DNA of 40,931 bases. Origin: Dehalococcoidales bacterium. Its GTDB lineage: Bacteria > Chloroflexota > Dehalococcoidia > Dehalococcoidales > RBG-16-60-22. Shown in pieces: positions 25,056 to 34,296 of this stretch; position 1 is the first letter of the stretch, and every line of letters begins with the position of its first letter. The stretch covers positions 1-40,931 of the forward strand of contig JAQTMM010000010.1 in NCBI GenBank assembly GCA_028714335.1. The letters run 5' to 3'. The notes beneath the pieces are model-generated. The model was not told the DNA's origin. It made no database searches and was given only the letters and a program-made list of their open reading frames with translations. The translations under genes and the position numbers were made by a program.

Positions 25056-25559
25056 ATGTCGGATAATCAGCAGGAAATTTATGATGCCGCAAAGGAAGTG
25101 CTGGGAACGCTGCTTTCTTTAATGGACTTATCCGGCAGTATTTTCCCTTCTGATGAATTCACGGCCACCGACGATGATGGCAACCTTACTTCTGTCGGGC
25201 TCAACATCGAAGGCGAAGACCTCGGTATCCTAATCGGGCGGCGCGGCCAGACAATGGTTTCCCTGCAGTATATCGTCCGGCTCATCGTTTCTCACAAGAT
25301 GGATGTGCAGATACCCATCGTCCTTGATGTTGAAGGCTACAAGCAGCGCCGCTGTGAAGGGCTCCGCATGCTGGCGACGCGCTTGGCGGAACAGGTCAAG
25401 AACCGCAAAGCGCCCTTCACCATGGAACCGATGACGGCCTTTGAACGCCGCATTATCCACATCACTTTAGCCGACCACCCCGATGTTATTACCGAAAGCA
25501 TCGGCGTCGGCGACGGGCGCAAGGTAGTCATCACCCCTAAGATGCTTCCCGAAAACTAG
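25056..25559 (+). CDS. khpB: KH-R3H RNA-binding protein (Jag/KhpB)
   Basis: A 167-residue protein. The KH domain includes GEDLGILIGRRGQTMVSLQYIVRL with the GRRG loop. The R3H domain includes MTAFERRIIHITLADHP (Arg-x3-His) and the GVGDGRKVVI end. The N-terminal Jag_N domain seen in many homologues is absent. It binds RNA and in other bacteria affects cell division and envelope synthesis. It follows yidC by 34 nt, the usual order. Confidence 0.92.
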   Translation: MSDNQQEIYDAAKEVLGTLLSLMDLSGSIFPSDEFTATDDDGNLTSVGLNIEGEDLGILIGRRGQTMVSLQYIVRLIVSHKMDVQIPIVLDVEGYKQRRCEGLRMLATRLAEQVKNRKAPFTMEPMTAFERRIIHITLADHPDVITESIGVGDGRKVVITPKMLPEN

Positions 25560-25594
25560 TAATTAGTAACCAGTTGTCCTGCGCCTTTCATCCC

Positions 25595-25623
25595 TTGCTT
25601 TTAACATTATCGTGTGTTAACAT
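25595..25623 (+). promoter_or_regulatory. Possible ileS leader promoter
   Basis: TTGCTT, a 17-nt spacer and TAACAT precede the T-box stem I by about 15 nt. Both boxes are imperfect. The -10 overlaps a small hairpin (TTAACA...TGTTAA) that could also be part of the khpB 3' end. Confidence 0.35.
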
Positions 25624-25631
25624 AAACTAAA

Positions 25632-25888
25632 GGCTGTGACGGAGAAGAGTAGGGGCGGCAACGAGTATCCAGCGAGTCTGGCAAGGTGGAAGCAGATATA
25701 CTCCCCGCTTTGAAAATCCCTCCCGAGCCTCCGGCTGAAAACCTTGAATGAGTAAGCCCGGACGGACCCGTCAACCGTTAACCGTGACGAGGGCATCAAA
25801 GGTGTCCTTAAAGAGTGCCCCGTTTTTTGGGGAATTTGGGTGGTACCGCGGAGCTTTAAGCCTCGTCCCTTAGAGACGAGGCTTTTTT
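25632..25888 (+). promoter_or_regulatory. T-box leader (isoleucine) controlling ileS
   Basis: A complete T-box element. Stem I base GGAG/CTCC, the AGTA loop-E side at 25648, the apical CCAGCGAGTCTGG...AAGGTGGAAGC region, and GAAAATC on the 3' side of the specifier loop, where ATC (25716-25718) is the likely Ile codon. CGTTA at 25776 fits the stem II region. GGGTGGTACCGCGG (25838-25851) is the antiterminator T-box, followed by a terminator. Uncharged tRNA-Ile should stabilise the antiterminator and raise ileS expression. The specifier reading is by eye; one A more than usual separates GAA and ATC. Confidence 0.93.
25858..25888 (+). terminator. T-box regulated terminator before ileS
   Basis: AAGCCTCGTC and GACGAGGCTT form a 10-bp stem with a 7-nt loop and a T run. 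The 5' arm lies 6 nt past the T-box sequence, so antiterminator and terminator are mutually exclusive. Confidence 0.93.
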
Positions 25889-25907
25889 ATATATATAGGG
25901 GGTAAAT

Positions 25908-28900
25908 ATGTTTAAACCAGTCAATAACCGGGTGGACTTTCCTAAGCAGGAAGAAGACATCTTAAAGTTTTGGAAAGACAACACGATTTTTGAAAAAAGC
26001 GTGGACGCGCGTAAAGACGGCAAGCGCTTTGTCTTTTACGAGGGGCCTCCCTTCGCTAACGGCAACCCGGGCATTCACCATGTGCTGGCGCGCGCGATAA
26101 AAGACGTCATCGTACGCTACAAAACAATGAAGGGCTATTACATCCCCCGCATCGCCGGGTGGGATACGCATGGCCTTCCCGTCGAGCTGGAAGTAGAAAG
26201 ACAGCTCGGTTTTAGCGGCAAGGACCAGATAGAAAAGTACGGTGTCGAGGAGTTTAATAAAAAGTGCCGCGAGAGCGTTTTTAAGTACCTCAAAGAATGG
26301 AACTTTATGACCGAACGTATCGGTTACTGGGTTGACCTCGACCACGCTTATAAAACGATGGACAACACCTATGTGGAATCGGTGTGGTGGGCGCTAAAGC
26401 AAATCTGGGACAAAGGGCTAGTTTACCAGGGCTACCGCGTCACCCCGCATTGCCCGCGCTGCGGTACGTCGTTAAGCTCCCACGAGGTTTCGCAGGGTTA
26501 TAAGGACGATACTGAAGACCCGTCGGTTTACATAAAGTTCAGAGTGGTGAAAGAGGCTAAAGCCAAGTTGCCCACTAATAAACCGGTCTATCTTTTAGCC
26601 TGGACGACTACTCCCTGGACACTGCCGGGCAACACCGCGTTAGCCGTTGCGCCGGACGCTGAATACGTCTTGTTGGAAGGCGAAAACGGCTATCTCATCT
26701 TGGCGGCGCGGCTGGCAGGGACGCTGGATTTAAAAGATTATCAAGAGGTCAAAAAGTTAAACGGAAAAGAACTCGTTGGCACGGAATACCAGCCGTTGTA
26801 CAACCCGCACGAATTTGGTGTTGAAAGGCTAAAGTTCCATCATGACGGAACATTAACCGCCCAAAAGGAAAGCAAAGACCTGACCTATAAAGTCATCGGC
26901 GGCGACTTTGTCACTATGGAGGACGGTACGGGCATCGTGCATGTCGCCCCCGCTTTTGGCGAGGTGGACTTTAACGCCGGTAAAGAGCTGGGTTTAAGTT
27001 TTGTCCAGCAGGTTGATTTGCAGGGTAAAATTACCGGTAATTATTCCTTCGCCGGTAAGTTCGTAAAAGCCGCCGACCCGCTTATCATGGATGACCTTCA
27101 AGAGCGAGGGCTGCTTTTACACTCCGGTACGATAAAACATACCTATCCATTCTGCTGGCGTTGCGACGCCCCATTGCTTTATTACGCCAAGACAACATGG
27201 TACATCAAGACCACCGCAATTAAAGATAAAATGATTGCCGGCAACGAGACTATCAACTGGTACCCGGAACACATCAAGAAAGGGCGCTTTGGCAACTGGT
27301 TGGAAAACAATGTTGACTGGGCTTTTGCCCGCGAGCGATACTGGGGCTCGCCCCTGCCTATCTGGAAGTGCGAAAAGTGCGGCGCTTTTGAGTGCGTCGG
27401 CTCGATTGAAGAACTGGAGAAAAAACCAGGCTGCCAGGGCATAAAATCACCCATCGATTTACATCGCCCCTATATGGACGAGGTGACCTTTAACTGCGGC
27501 AAATGCGGCGGCAAGATGCAGCGTACGCCGGAGGTAATGGACTGCTGGTTCGATTCCGGCTCGATGCCTTTTGCCCAGACGCATTACCCCTTTGAAAATA
27601 AGGAATTGTTCGATAAAGAAACCGGCCAGGCGGACTTCATCTCCGAGGCCGTAGACCAAACGCGCGGCTGGTTCTATAGCCTCCACGCCATCTCCACCTT
27701 GCTTTTCGGCCGGCCTATTTTTAAGAACTGCATCTGCCTGGAACTGATACTGGACACCAAGGGCAAGAAGATGAGCAAAAGCAAAGGCAATGTCGTTGAC
27801 CCGATAGAGGTAATTCAAAAACACGGCGCCGACGCCCTGCGCTGGTATAACTATACTTCTTCACCGCCCGGCGCCGTCCGCCGCTTTGACGTTAAGATGG
27901 TGGCGGAGATAAATCGCCAGCTGCTGATGACGCTGTGGAACGTCTATTCCTTCTTTGTCATGTACGCCAACATCGACCACTACCAGCCGGCGGATTCATT
28001 CCCGCCGCCCTCCACCGAACTGGATAAATGGATTCTCTCCGAGCTTAACCAGCTCGTCGCCGATTGCGATAACCTGCTGGAAAACTACAACTACACCGAC
28101 GCCGGGCGCAAGATAGAGACCTTTGTGGACGGGCTTTCCAACTGGTACGTCCGCCGCAGCCGACGGCGCTTTTGGAAGAGTGAAAACGACGAGGATAAAC
28201 TCTCGGCGTACAACTCACTCTATACCTGCCTGGTGACGCTGGCAAAACTGCTCGCTCCCTATACTCCCTTCCTCGCCGAAGAGATGTATCAGAACCTGGT
28301 GCGTGAGGTCAAACAAGATGCGCCGTTAAGCGTCCACCTGGAGGACTTCCCCGTCGCCGATACGAGCCTGATTGACAAGCAGTTGAGCGATGATAATCGC
28401 CTGGCGATGAAAGTCTGTAGCCTGGGCAGGGCGGCGCGCAATAAGTGCGGTCTTAAAATCCGCCAGCCGTTGGAAACCCTCTACGTTAGCGTCACTAACG
28501 AATTTGAGGCGCGCGCTTTAGAGAGGGTTGCCCCGCTGATTTTGGAAGAGCTGAACATCAAAGAGTTGAAAACCGAAACGCTGGAAAAGGTCGGCGGTTT
28601 GGAGGTTGCCAACTTCAGCACAGTGACCGAGATGGGTACCTGTGTGAGTATCTCCACCTATATCACTATTGAACTTCAAGCAGAAGGCATCGCACGGGAG
28701 ATTATTCACCGCCTGCAAACCATGCGCCGTAATGCCGGTTATGAGATAGCCGACCATATCAAAATCTACCATGACGCTGACGCTTACTTTATTCAGGCAA
28801 TTTCCGGCTTTACCGACTATATCCGGCAGGAAACCCTCGCCGACGATATTGAAGACGACATCCCGGAAGATGTTGACCTGAAAGAGGAACACAAGATAGG

Positions 28901-28940
28901 CGGCTACCACCTGAACCTGGCGGTAAAAAAGGTGAAATAA
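25908..28940 (+). CDS. ileS: Isoleucyl-tRNA synthetase, type-2-like, with GIHH signature
   Basis: A 1010-residue class I synthetase that charges tRNA-Ile. The active-site motif expected as HxGH (PxHxGH) reads PGIHH at 54-58, with the first His and the Gly swapped. KMSKS is normal (GKKMSKSKGNVVDP). The editing domain contains LAWTTTPWTLPGNTALAV. The length and the SPPGAVRRFD region fit the eukaryote-like IleRS2 group. That group tolerates mupirocin, and I recall a GxHH subgroup described as hyper-resistant. GGGGG precedes the ATG. It is regulated by the upstream Ile T-box and ends at a bidirectional terminator. Confidence 0.97.
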   Translation: MFKPVNNRVDFPKQEEDILKFWKDNTIFEKSVDARKDGKRFVFYEGPPFANGNPGIHHVLARAIKDVIVRYKTMKGYYIPRIAGWDTHGLPVELEVERQLGFSGKDQIEKYGVEEFNKKCRESVFKYLKEWNFMTERIGYWVDLDHAYKTMDNTYVESVWWALKQIWDKGLVYQGYRVTPHCPRCGTSLSSHEVSQGYKDDTEDPSVYIKFRVVKEAKAKLPTNKPVYLLAWTTTPWTLPGNTALAVAPDAEYVLLEGENGYLILAARLAGTLDLKDYQEVKKLNGKELVGTEYQPLYNPHEFGVERLKFHHDGTLTAQKESKDLTYKVIGGDFVTMEDGTGIVHVAPAFGEVDFNAGKELGLSFVQQVDLQGKITGNYSFAGKFVKAADPLIMDDLQERGLLLHSGTIKHTYPFCWRCDAPLLYYAKTTWYIKTTAIKDKMIAGNETINWYPEHIKKGRFGNWLENNVDWAFARERYWGSPLPIWKCEKCGAFECVGSIEELEKKPGCQGIKSPIDLHRPYMDEVTFNCGKCGGKMQRTPEVMDCWFDSGSMPFAQTHYPFENKELFDKETGQADFISEAVDQTRGWFYSLHAISTLLFGRPIFKNCICLELILDTKGKKMSKSKGNVVDPIEVIQKHGADALRWYNYTSSPPGAVRRFDVKMVAEINRQLLMTLWNVYSFFVMYANIDHYQPADSFPPPSTELDKWILSELNQLVADCDNLLENYNYTDAGRKIETFVDGLSNWYVRRSRRRFWKSENDEDKLSAYNSLYTCLVTLAKLLAPYTPFLAEEMYQNLVREVKQDAPLSVHLEDFPVADTSLIDKQLSDDNRLAMKVCSLGRAARNKCGLKIRQPLETLYVSVTNEFEARALERVAPLILEELNIKELKTETLEKVGGLEVANFSTVTEMGTCVSISTYITIELQAEGIAREIIHRLQTMRRNAGYEIADHIKIYHDADAYFIQAISGFTDYIRQETLADDIEDDIPEDVDLKEEHKIGGYHLNLAVKKVK

Positions 28941-28943
28941 AAA

Positions 28944-28975
28944 GAGGGGGCTTTAGAGCCCCCTCCCGTTTTTCT
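28944..28975. terminator. Bidirectional terminator between ileS and the HtrA-like gene
   Basis: GAGGGGGCT and AGCCCCCTC form a 9-bp stem with a TTAG loop. Rightward it is followed by CCGTTTTTCTTTT. Leftward it is followed by TTTTTATTTC. It therefore serves both converging genes. Confidence 0.93.
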
Positions 28976-28988
28976 TTTACCCTATAGC

Positions 28989-30110
28989 TTAACTGTGCGG
29001 CGTTTCGATGGGTGTTACCATTATCGTGTATTCCTGATCGCCCCGCCAGTACTTTATTTCCAGCGGCTGCCCGATGGTGGAAGCAAATAATATCTTGGTG
29101 AATTCGGCAACCGTGGTTACCTTCGTCCCCCCAATGCTGACGATTACGTCGTATTGCTGCAATCCGGCTTGTGCGGCGGGTCCGTCGGAGGTTATCTCGG
29201 TAATCAGCACGCCTTCACTTACTTTTAAACCTAATTGCATAATTGCATACTGGTCAACGGTATAAAGCCCCACACCTAGGTATGGCCGGGTCACATAACC
29301 CTTGTTGACTAGTTCTTGAATTATTGGCAGGGCGGTGTTAATGCTGATGGCGTAGCCCATCCCCTCTACTCCCACGCTGGATACCTTGGCACTGGTGATG
29401 CCGATGACCTCGCCGCTAAGGTTGACCAGCGGGCCGCCGGAGTTGCCGGCGTTAATCGCCGCGCTGGTTTCCAGCAGGTCGTACAGTGTCTGGTTCTGGT
29501 CCATCTGCAGCTCCACGTTTACGCGGCTAATGATGCCCTCGGTGGCGCGGGTGCCCTGTCCTAAAGCGTTGCCGATGGCGATTACCCAGTCGCCGATGCG
29601 CATACTGCTCGAGTCGCCAATCTTTAAATATGGGAGATTCGTGGCGTTTATCTTGATGATTGCCAGGTCGTTCAAAGAATCGGTATACACATTATTAATG
29701 TCCGCTTGGTAGGTTGCTCCGTCATCGGTGGTAACGGTTATTGACTTTGCCCCTTCAACGACGTGGTTGTTGGTGACGATGATGCCGTTGGGGTCGATAA
29801 TCCAGCCGGAGCCGGCGCCTTGCTGCGTGTATTGCTGATTAAAAAAATCTACTACGGTGACCTCGGTATTGATTGCCACCACCGACGGCTTAACCAACGC
29901 CACAACGTCTGCCAGATTAGGCAATGCCGTTAATGTTCCGCCTGTCGTCGTAGGCGTCCACGTTGAGTCGATTACCGTTGATGTATTGGTACTTGTGGTT
30001 GTATTGGTTGCTGTGCCGTCAACGGCAATACAGCCCGTCAATAGCGTTGTGCCCAGCACGGCCGCTATCACGAAAACCAGGAAAAATGCTTTCAGATTAA
30101 TCGTTTTCAT
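28989..30110 (-). CDS. HtrA/DegP-like serine protease, lipoprotein, with PDZ domain
   Basis: A 373-residue protease. The signal peptide ends in a lipobox (LLTGC, C27), then a Thr/Asn/Ser-rich linker (about 32-55). The trypsin-like domain has H116 (TNNHVVEG), D148 (LNDLAIIK) and S224 (GNSGGPL). One C-terminal PDZ domain (about 270-365) has YLGVGLY and GPAAQAGLQQYDVIVSIGG. It should degrade misfolded proteins outside the membrane. It is a single gene between two terminators. The lipid anchor replaces the membrane helix used by many Gram-positive HtrA proteins. Confidence 0.94.
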   Translation of the reverse strand: MKTINLKAFFLVFVIAAVLGTTLLTGCIAVDGTATNTTTSTNTSTVIDSTWTPTTTGGTLTALPNLADVVALVKPSVVAINTEVTVVDFFNQQYTQQGAGSGWIIDPNGIIVTNNHVVEGAKSITVTTDDGATYQADINNVYTDSLNDLAIIKINATNLPYLKIGDSSSMRIGDWVIAIGNALGQGTRATEGIISRVNVELQMDQNQTLYDLLETSAAINAGNSGGPLVNLSGEVIGITSAKVSSVGVEGMGYAISINTALPIIQELVNKGYVTRPYLGVGLYTVDQYAIMQLGLKVSEGVLITEITSDGPAAQAGLQQYDVIVSIGGTKVTTVAEFTKILFASTIGQPLEIKYWRGDQEYTIMVTPIETPHS

Positions 30111-30184
30111 ATATCATCCTCATCTTTCACTACTATAATACTAATTGATTGTTAAAGGATTGTGAAGATGATATTGACGGAAAA

Positions 30185-30223
30185 ATAAAGCCCCCTCCCC
30201 ACCAGGGGATAAGGGGGCTTTAT
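30185..30223 (-). terminator. Terminator of the trp operon
   Basis: ATAAAGCCCCCT and AGGGGGCTTTAT form a 12-bp stem with a 15-nt loop, 20 nt past the trpB2 stop. On the minus strand ATTTTTCC follows. It closes the eight-gene trp transcript. Confidence 0.88.
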
Positions 30224-30243
30224 CATTTTGCTTTATTTTAGTT

Positions 30244-31617
30244 TTACTGAAATTCGGCGGGAACTTCGGGCAGTGACTTTAGCGCTTCTTTTACCAGGTC
30301 TTCGGGATAAGCGTAGTCCTGCAGTTTGCCGTTAAGGTACTGCTCGTAAGCCGCCATGTCAAAGTGGCCGTGGCCGCTGTGGTTGAACAAGATGACCTTT
30401 TTCTCGCCGGATTCTTTGCACTTGAGCGCTTCGTCAATGACGGCGCGGATGGCATGGTTGGTTTCCGGAGCGCTGATGATGCCCTCGGAGCGGGCAAAGG
30501 TGATGCCTGCTTCAAAGGTCGCCAGCTGCGGCACCGACCGGGCTTCCACGAAGCCGAGTTTGTGCAGGTGGCAGATGAGCGGCGCCATGCCGTGGTAGCG
30601 TAAACCGCCGGCGTGTACTGGCGGCGGCATGAAGCCATGGCCCAGCGTGAACATCTTGGCAATAGGTGCCATACCGGCGACATCGCCGAAATCGTAGGCA
30701 TACAGGCCTTTGGTCAGTGTCGGGCAGCTGTCCGGCTCGACGTTGATGATGCGCAGGTTTTTTTTCTTGCCGCTGATTTTCTCCTTGACGAACGGCAGGA
30801 ACAGACCGGCGAAGTTGGAGCCGCCGCCCACACAGCCGATGATGATGTCCGGGTAATCTCCGGCCATTTCCATCTGCTTCATGGCTTCCTGTCCGATGAT
30901 GGTCTGGTGCATCAAAACGTGATTCAGCACGCTGCCCAGCGAGTAGTGGGTGTCTTCGCGGCTGAAGGCGTCTTCACAAGCTTCGCTGATAGCCAGTCCG
31001 AGGCTGCCGGGACAGTTGGGATCAGCGGCTAAAGCGTCGCGGCCGGACTTGGTGTCTGTGCTCGGGCTGGCGACGCACTTGGCGCCCCATGTCTCCATCA
31101 TGATGCGGCGGTAGGGCTTCTGGTTGTAGCTAACCTTAACCATGTAAACCTTGCATTCCAGCCCGAACAGGTTACAGGCAAAAGCCAGCGAGCTGCCCCA
31201 TTGTCCCGCGCCCGTCTCAGTGGTGATGCGTTTAATGCCTTCGGCTTTATTGTAGAAAGCCTGGGCTACCGCGGTGTTGGGTTTGTGGCTGCCGGGCGGT
31301 GAGGTGCCTTCGTATTTATAGTAGATTTTAGCGGGGGTGTCCAGCACTTTTTCCAGCCGGTGCGCCCGGAACAGGGTGGTAGGACGCCATACCTTTAGTA
31401 CGTCCTGCACCTCTTCCGGGATGTCGATATACCTTTCCTGACTCATTTCCTGTTTGATGAGTTCCATCGGGAACAGGGGTGCCAGGTCGGCCGGGCCTAG
31501 GGGCTGCTTGGTGCCGGGATGAAGATAAGGGGGTAGTGGTTTAGGCAGGTCGGCCTGGATGTTATACCATTTGGTCGGCATGTCTTTTTCTTCGAGTAAG
31601 AATTTGGTCTTTTCCAT
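30244..31617 (-). CDS. TrpB2-type tryptophan synthase beta-like protein
   Basis: A 457-residue PLP enzyme of the TrpB2 group. PLP Lys is K112 in PPGSHKPN. The glycine phosphate loop is GGGSNFAG. The block [17 protein letters not shown] replaces the ETGAGQHG of TrpB1. An N-terminal extension of about 80 residues and extra C-terminal length are typical of TrpB2. It makes tryptophan from indole and serine, in some organisms without TrpA. It is the last gene of the trp operon, 51 nt after trpA, with its own AGGAGG site. A role in salvaging free indole is a reasonable inference. Confidence 0.92.
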   Translation of the reverse strand: MEKTKFLLEEKDMPTKWYNIQADLPKPLPPYLHPGTKQPLGPADLAPLFPMELIKQEMSQERYIDIPEEVQDVLKVWRPTTLFRAHRLEKVLDTPAKIYYKYEGTSPPGSHKPNTAVAQAFYNKAEGIKRITTETGAGQWGSSLAFACNLFGLECKVYMVKVSYNQKPYRRIMMETWGAKCVASPSTDTKSGRDALAADPNCPGSLGLAISEACEDAFSREDTHYSLGSVLNHVLMHQTIIGQEAMKQMEMAGDYPDIIIGCVGGGSNFAGLFLPFVKEKISGKKKNLRIINVEPDSCPTLTKGLYAYDFGDVAGMAPIAKMFTLGHGFMPPPVHAGGLRYHGMAPLICHLHKLGFVEARSVPQLATFEAGITFARSEGIISAPETNHAIRAVIDEALKCKESGEKKVILFNHSGHGHFDMAAYEQYLNGKLQDYAYPEDLVKEALKSLPEVPAEFQ

Positions 31618-31668
31618 TTTTCCTCCTAAAAATTTGTGTGATATTTAAACGGCAGAGCATTACATATT

Positions 31669-32463
31669 TTATACCTCCCCGGTGTTTTTCTTTTCGTTTA
31701 AAGCTTTTCTAACGCTGGTAATAAACGACTTTAAAGCCGCCAGCGATGTGTCTTCTTCAATTAAATTTATCAAACGGCTGCCGATGATAACGCCGTCGGC
31801 GAGGGCGGCGGCTTCTAAAGCGTGTTCCACTTTAGAGATGCCAAAGCCCACGCAGAGTGGCAGGTCGCTTTTGGCGCGCACTCTTTTAACAAAACCCTTA
31901 AGTTCCGGCGAGAGTGAACTGCGCGCGCCGGTTACCCCTGTTAATGAAACTAAATAGATAAATCCCCTTGACCGCGCTGCCACTGTCCCGATGCGCTGGT
32001 CAGTGCTGGTCGGCGCCAACAGATATATCAAATCGAGGTTGTGTTTGTGCGTCACCTTTTCCAGTTCCAGTCCTTCTTCCGGCGGCAGGTCTGGCACGAT
32101 TAACCCGCTGACGCCGGCCTTGATGCATTCTTTACAAAAAGCCTCCAACCCGTAACGGAGTATCGGATTATAATAGGTCATAAAGACCAGCGGCGTAGTA
32201 ATTATTTGCCGGATTTCCGCGGCTATATCTAGGCAAATCTGTGGCGTGATGCCTTGCTGTAAAGCCAGGTAACTGGCGTGCTGTATCGTGGCGCCGTCAG
32301 CCAATGGGTCGGAGAAGGGTATCCCCAGTTCTATAATGTCACAACCGCCCTCCGCCAGCGCCGCGGCGATATTTACCGTGGCGGTTTTATCCGGGTAGCC
32401 CGCGGTAACGTAGGCGATTAACGCTTTATGGTCAGGCTTGAAAACCGACGTTATTTCACTCAT
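31669..32463 (-). CDS. trpA: Tryptophan synthase alpha subunit
   Basis: A 264-residue TIM barrel. Catalytic E45 and D56 lie in [31 protein letters not shown] and [12 protein letters not shown] are also family blocks. It splits indole-3-glycerol phosphate to indole and glyceraldehyde 3-phosphate and passes indole to TrpB. It overlaps trpB by 4 nt, which favours equal synthesis of the two subunits. Confidence 0.97.
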   Translation of the reverse strand: MSEITSVFKPDHKALIAYVTAGYPDKTATVNIAAALAEGGCDIIELGIPFSDPLADGATIQHASYLALQQGITPQICLDIAAEIRQIITTPLVFMTYYNPILRYGLEAFCKECIKAGVSGLIVPDLPPEEGLELEKVTHKHNLDLIYLLAPTSTDQRIGTVAARSRGFIYLVSLTGVTGARSSLSPELKGFVKRVRAKSDLPLCVGFGISKVEHALEAAALADGVIIGSRLINLIEEDTSLAALKSFITSVRKALNEKKNTGEV

Positions 32464-33653
32464 TCCTTCATCCCCAAAGCCTGTGTAACGATGCCCAAAT
32501 CCTTATCCCCTCGCCCCGAAAGATTCACGATAATCAGTTTGTCCTTGCTCAAATCTTTGGCCATTTTTACGGCGTAATATATGGCGTGGGCGGATTCTAA
32601 AGCGGGGATAATCCCCTCTGTATTGCTAAGCAGTTTAAATCCTTCCAGCGTTTCTTCGTCGTTCACCGCAACATAGGTGGCGCGGTCGCTGTCTTTGTAG
32701 AAACTGTGCTCCGGCCCCACTCCCGGATAATCCAGCCCGGCGGAGATGCTGTGCGTCTCCATAATCTGCCCGTGCTCGTCCTCCATCAGGTAGCTCTTGG
32801 TGCCGTGCAGTACGCCAACCTTGCCGGTAGCTAAAGTGGCGCTGTGCTTGCCGGTTTTCAAACCCAACCCCCCCGCTTCCACCCCGATGAATTTGACGTC
32901 TTTATCATTGTAAAAAGGATGGAAAAGCCCAATGCTGTTGCTGCCGCCGCCCACGCATGCCACCAAATAATCCGGCAGGCGGTTGTAGGCTTTAAGCACC
33001 TGTGCCCTGGCTTCCCGCCCGATGATTGCCTGGAAGTCGCGGACTATCATTGGGTAGGGGTGCGGCCCGACCACCGAGCCCAATAAATAGTGGGTGTCTT
33101 TAACGTTACTCACCCAGTCACGTATCGCCTCGTTAATGGCGTCTTTAAGCGTCCGACTGCCGGAATCCACCGGGCGGACTTCGGCGTTCATTAGCTTCAT
33201 GCGTTGGACGTTGGGCGCCTGTCGCTTAATGTCCTCCGTCCCCATATAAACAATGCACTCCAGGTCTAGCATCGCACAGACGGTCGCCGTGGCAACGCCG
33301 TGCTGGCCTGCCCCTGTCTCAGCAATAATGCGCGTTTTGCCCATCCGCTTGGCTAGCAGACCCTGCCCCAGCGCGTTGTTGATTTTGTGCGCTCCGGTAT
33401 GCGCCAGGTCCTCACGCTTTAGGAGTATAATCGCCCCGCCGGACTTCTTTGTCAGTTGTTCAGCATAATACAGCGGCGTCGGCCGCCCGATAAAGTCCTT
33501 ACACAATTGGTCGAATTGCTTTTGGAAAGCCGCGTCGGCCAAAGCGTCGGCGTAAGCGCCTTCCAGTTCCGCCAGCGCCGGCATCAGCGTTTCTGGCACG
33601 AACTTGCCGCCGTAATTACCGAAGTACCCGCTAACATCAGGCCTACATGGCAT
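32460..33653 (-). CDS. trpB: Tryptophan synthase beta subunit (TrpB1)
   Basis: A 397-residue PLP enzyme. It opens [22 protein letters not shown] Lys is K90 in [13 protein letters not shown]. The catalytic Glu is in [15 protein letters not shown], and [10 protein letters not shown] binds the PLP phosphate. It condenses indole with serine in the TrpA-TrpB complex. The ATG overlaps the trpF end by 11 nt, with GTGAGG upstream. It coexists in the operon with a second beta-like gene (TrpB2). Confidence 0.97.
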   Translation of the reverse strand: MPCRPDVSGYFGNYGGKFVPETLMPALAELEGAYADALADAAFQKQFDQLCKDFIGRPTPLYYAEQLTKKSGGAIILLKREDLAHTGAHKINNALGQGLLAKRMGKTRIIAETGAGQHGVATATVCAMLDLECIVYMGTEDIKRQAPNVQRMKLMNAEVRPVDSGSRTLKDAINEAIRDWVSNVKDTHYLLGSVVGPHPYPMIVRDFQAIIGREARAQVLKAYNRLPDYLVACVGGGSNSIGLFHPFYNDKDVKFIGVEAGGLGLKTGKHSATLATGKVGVLHGTKSYLMEDEHGQIMETHSISAGLDYPGVGPEHSFYKDSDRATYVAVNDEETLEGFKLLSNTEGIIPALESAHAIYYAVKMAKDLSKDKLIIVNLSGRGDKDLGIVTQALGMKE

Positions 33654-34296
33654 CGGCTTGCCTCACTGCTTCAATAAACTTCACGATTTTTTTCATATCT
33701 TTAACGCCCCTCGTTTCCACCCCGCTGGATACGTCAACGCCCCAGGGCTTTAGTGTTTCTATCGCCTTTCCCACATTACTCGGTTTAAGACCGCCGGCAA
33801 TGATGATGTGGTCGTGTTTAGCTACTATCGGTTCAGCGAGTTTCCACGGAAATGTTCTGCCCGTCCCTCCGAAGAATCCCTTGACGGCGGTATCGAGTAG
33901 CACCAGGTATTGGCCGTCAAACTTCAACTTTTTACCCTCGTTGATTTTCTCTATCGTGGTTAGCGTATTACGTCTGGCGCACTTAATGGCTTTAATAAAG
34001 GGCTTGCCCAGTTCCCGGCAATACGCCCAGCTTTCGTCGCCGCTCAACTGTATCCAGTCTAGCCCGCATTTATCAGCTATTTTTCTAACGGTGGCTAAAG
34101 GCGTGTTGACGAACACCCCCACCGATTTTGTTCTGGCTTTATTTTTCTTCAGCGCGGCAGTTATTTTTGCGGCGGTTTTAGGTGTGATTTGCCGTCGGCT
34201 GGGCGCAAAAACCAGCCCGATAAAGTCCGCCCCGGCATCCGCCACCTTCATGGCGACGTCCTCGCTTTTTATACCGCAAATCTTGATGTGTGTCAT
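33643..34296 (-). CDS. trpF: Phosphoribosylanthranilate isomerase
   Basis: A 217-residue TIM barrel. The catalytic Cys is C7 in KICGIK. The barrel has [16 protein letters not shown], and [19 protein letters not shown] holds the catalytic Asp. It converts phosphoribosyl-anthranilate to the ribulose form. It overlaps trpC by 4 nt and trpB by 11 nt. The sequence TKSVGVFVN is a standard strand of the family. Confidence 0.96.
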   Translation of the reverse strand: MTHIKICGIKSEDVAMKVADAGADFIGLVFAPSRRQITPKTAAKITAALKKNKARTKSVGVFVNTPLATVRKIADKCGLDWIQLSGDESWAYCRELGKPFIKAIKCARRNTLTTIEKINEGKKLKFDGQYLVLLDTAVKGFFGGTGRTFPWKLAEPIVAKHDHIIIAGGLKPSNVGKAIETLKPWGVDVSSGVETRGVKDMKKIVKFIEAVRQADAM

